Shown here one piece after another: positions 63,427 through 64,000 of a stretch of DNA of 64,000 bases (position 1 is its first letter; every line of letters begins with the position of its first letter). Source of the DNA: Haematospirillum sp. H4485 (GTDB lineage Bacteria; Pseudomonadota; Alphaproteobacteria; Rhodospirillales; Rhodospirillaceae); contig NZ_JAAVSY010000006.1 in NCBI RefSeq assembly GCF_012102745.1, positions 1 through 64,000 of the forward strand, given 5' to 3'. The notes beneath the pieces are model-generated. The model worked only from the letters and a program-made list of their open reading frames with translations. It was not told the origin of the DNA and searched no databases. Position numbers and translations under genes: made by a program.

Positions 63427-63676
63427 TTCTTTGCGGCCTGTTTCTGGCAGTGGGTCGTATGGCATCTGTTGTCGGTACAGGAAAGATTCTGTCCATATAT
63501 GGCTTTTTCCGGCATGCTTCGGAAAACTGCCGGGGCGGGCTTTGTTCCTCGTGAAAATTTTGTGTCCACAAAACGACTTGTGATCGTGAAACCCTTGAAT
63601 TCCGGATCATTCAGGAGTTTCCTGATGGGGGTTTGCGCCCTTTGTCACCAAGCCACATGTTCGGGACACATGTACC

Positions 63677-64000
63677 ATGGCATCTCATTCAAAGTCGTCC
63701 GGACCAGATCTCGTTAATCGTGTTGTTGAACTTGTCCGGGATCGTCTTGCGGGCGATCGGGCTGTCATTGCCGAAGCTCTCTTGCGGCAGTATGCGGGGG
63801 TCATGCCCCCTGCTGACCTGGAAGAGATGGACCCGGGTCAGCTCTATGGCATGGTGGTGTCGCTGTTGTCCTTTGCCCGTCATCGCAAGCCAAAACAGGC
63901 CAAGATACGGGTCTTCAATCCCAGAATTGACGAGGATGGCTACACAACGGATCATACCGTTGTCGAGTTGGTCAGCGATGACATGCCCTTTATCGTTGAT
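63677..64000 (+). CDS. gdh: NAD-specific glutamate dehydrogenase, N-terminal part
   Basis: The first 108 codons of a gene cut by the window edge. The reading frame has no stop and begins MASHSKSSGPDLVNRVVELV, with RVFNPRIDEDGYTTDHTVV and ELVSDDMPFIVD, lines typical of the N-terminal domain of the large (about 1600-residue) bacterial NAD-GDH. That enzyme deaminates glutamate to 2-oxoglutarate. The catalytic part is beyond the window. The 250 bases before it hold a TTTTCCG/CGGAAAA hairpin at 63505-63526. Confidence 0.85.
   Translation, partial: MASHSKSSGPDLVNRVVELVRDRLAGDRAVIAEALLRQYAGVMPPADLEEMDPGQLYGMVVSLLSFARHRKPKQAKIRVFNPRIDEDGYTTDHTVVELVSDDMPFIVD

Noticed and set aside
1-64000. CRISPR arrays, rRNA genes, tmRNA, RNase P RNA and SRP RNA
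   Set aside because: I looked for regularly spaced repeats and for the core sequences of these RNAs on both strands and saw none.

Overview
The window reads as an ordinary stretch of an alphaproteobacterial chromosome, most probably from the order Rhodospirillales. That placement is an inference from gene content and order: a 180-kDa-type NAD-glutamate dehydrogenase at the right end, the short alphaproteobacterial form of HPr kinase beside rapZ and a regulatory PTS, an LptC-LptA-LptB-RpoN-PtsN block, a complete cytochrome c maturation System I cluster, and a TSUP/TIGR02186 pair. Genes are dense on both strands, usually with ATGA-type overlaps inside operons. Only the first ~0.9 kb, ~24.7-27.3 kb and parts of 36.4-36.7 and 47.4-48.0 kb look sparse or accessory.

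Layout, left part: a broken IS5-type transposase start runs off the left edge. It is followed by a gene-poor, AT-rich stretch and tRNA-Gly(GCC) with its own promoter. Next come cnoX (thioredoxin-TPR chaperone) with a Trm112-like protein, lysA with a tiny LptM-type lipoprotein, a TlpA-like thioredoxin and hldE (LPS heptose). The ccmCDEFGHI operon (without ccmAB) ends in a terminator. It is followed by two overlapping paralogues that look like degenerate GGDEF-EAL proteins and an ABC-2 exporter pair. Then come gpsA-yciI-EVE, a large MscS channel, acs and a SAM methyltransferase.

Middle part: an isolated holin-endolysin cassette (without any phage structural genes) lies beside a small RTX calcium-binding protein, flanked by several long inverted repeats. 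Then follow a GST, a SulP anion transporter, a glycosyltransferase-AsnB pair, def-fmt-truA, an unrecognised Ala-rich protein, the tesA/ybbA/ybbP-type cluster, a Bax-inhibitor-1 protein, murJ, trpS, the TSUP-TIGR02186 pair with a universal stress protein, and an Nfu iron-sulfur protein. Between the Nfu gene and a Bax-type glucosaminidase gene lies a strongly structured region that I propose is 6S RNA.

Right part: nth-dapB and an NDUFA9-like oxidoreductase on the minus strand, a self-contained tRNA-Leu(CAG) unit, and an RNase D-like exonuclease. Then comes the LPS export block kdsD-lptC-lptA-lptB with rpoN and ptsN. Facing it is a minus-strand operon hprK-rapZ-EIIA(Man)-ptsH-ptsI, which together with ptsN forms a phosphotransfer system with no sugar permease in view. 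A Sel1-repeat secreted protein and the start of gdh close the window.

The observations most worth following up are the paired inactive-looking EAL proteins (12.3-14.9 kb), the orphan lysis cassette that resembles a gene transfer agent lysis module (25.0-26.1 kb), and the 6S RNA candidate (47.8-47.9 kb).
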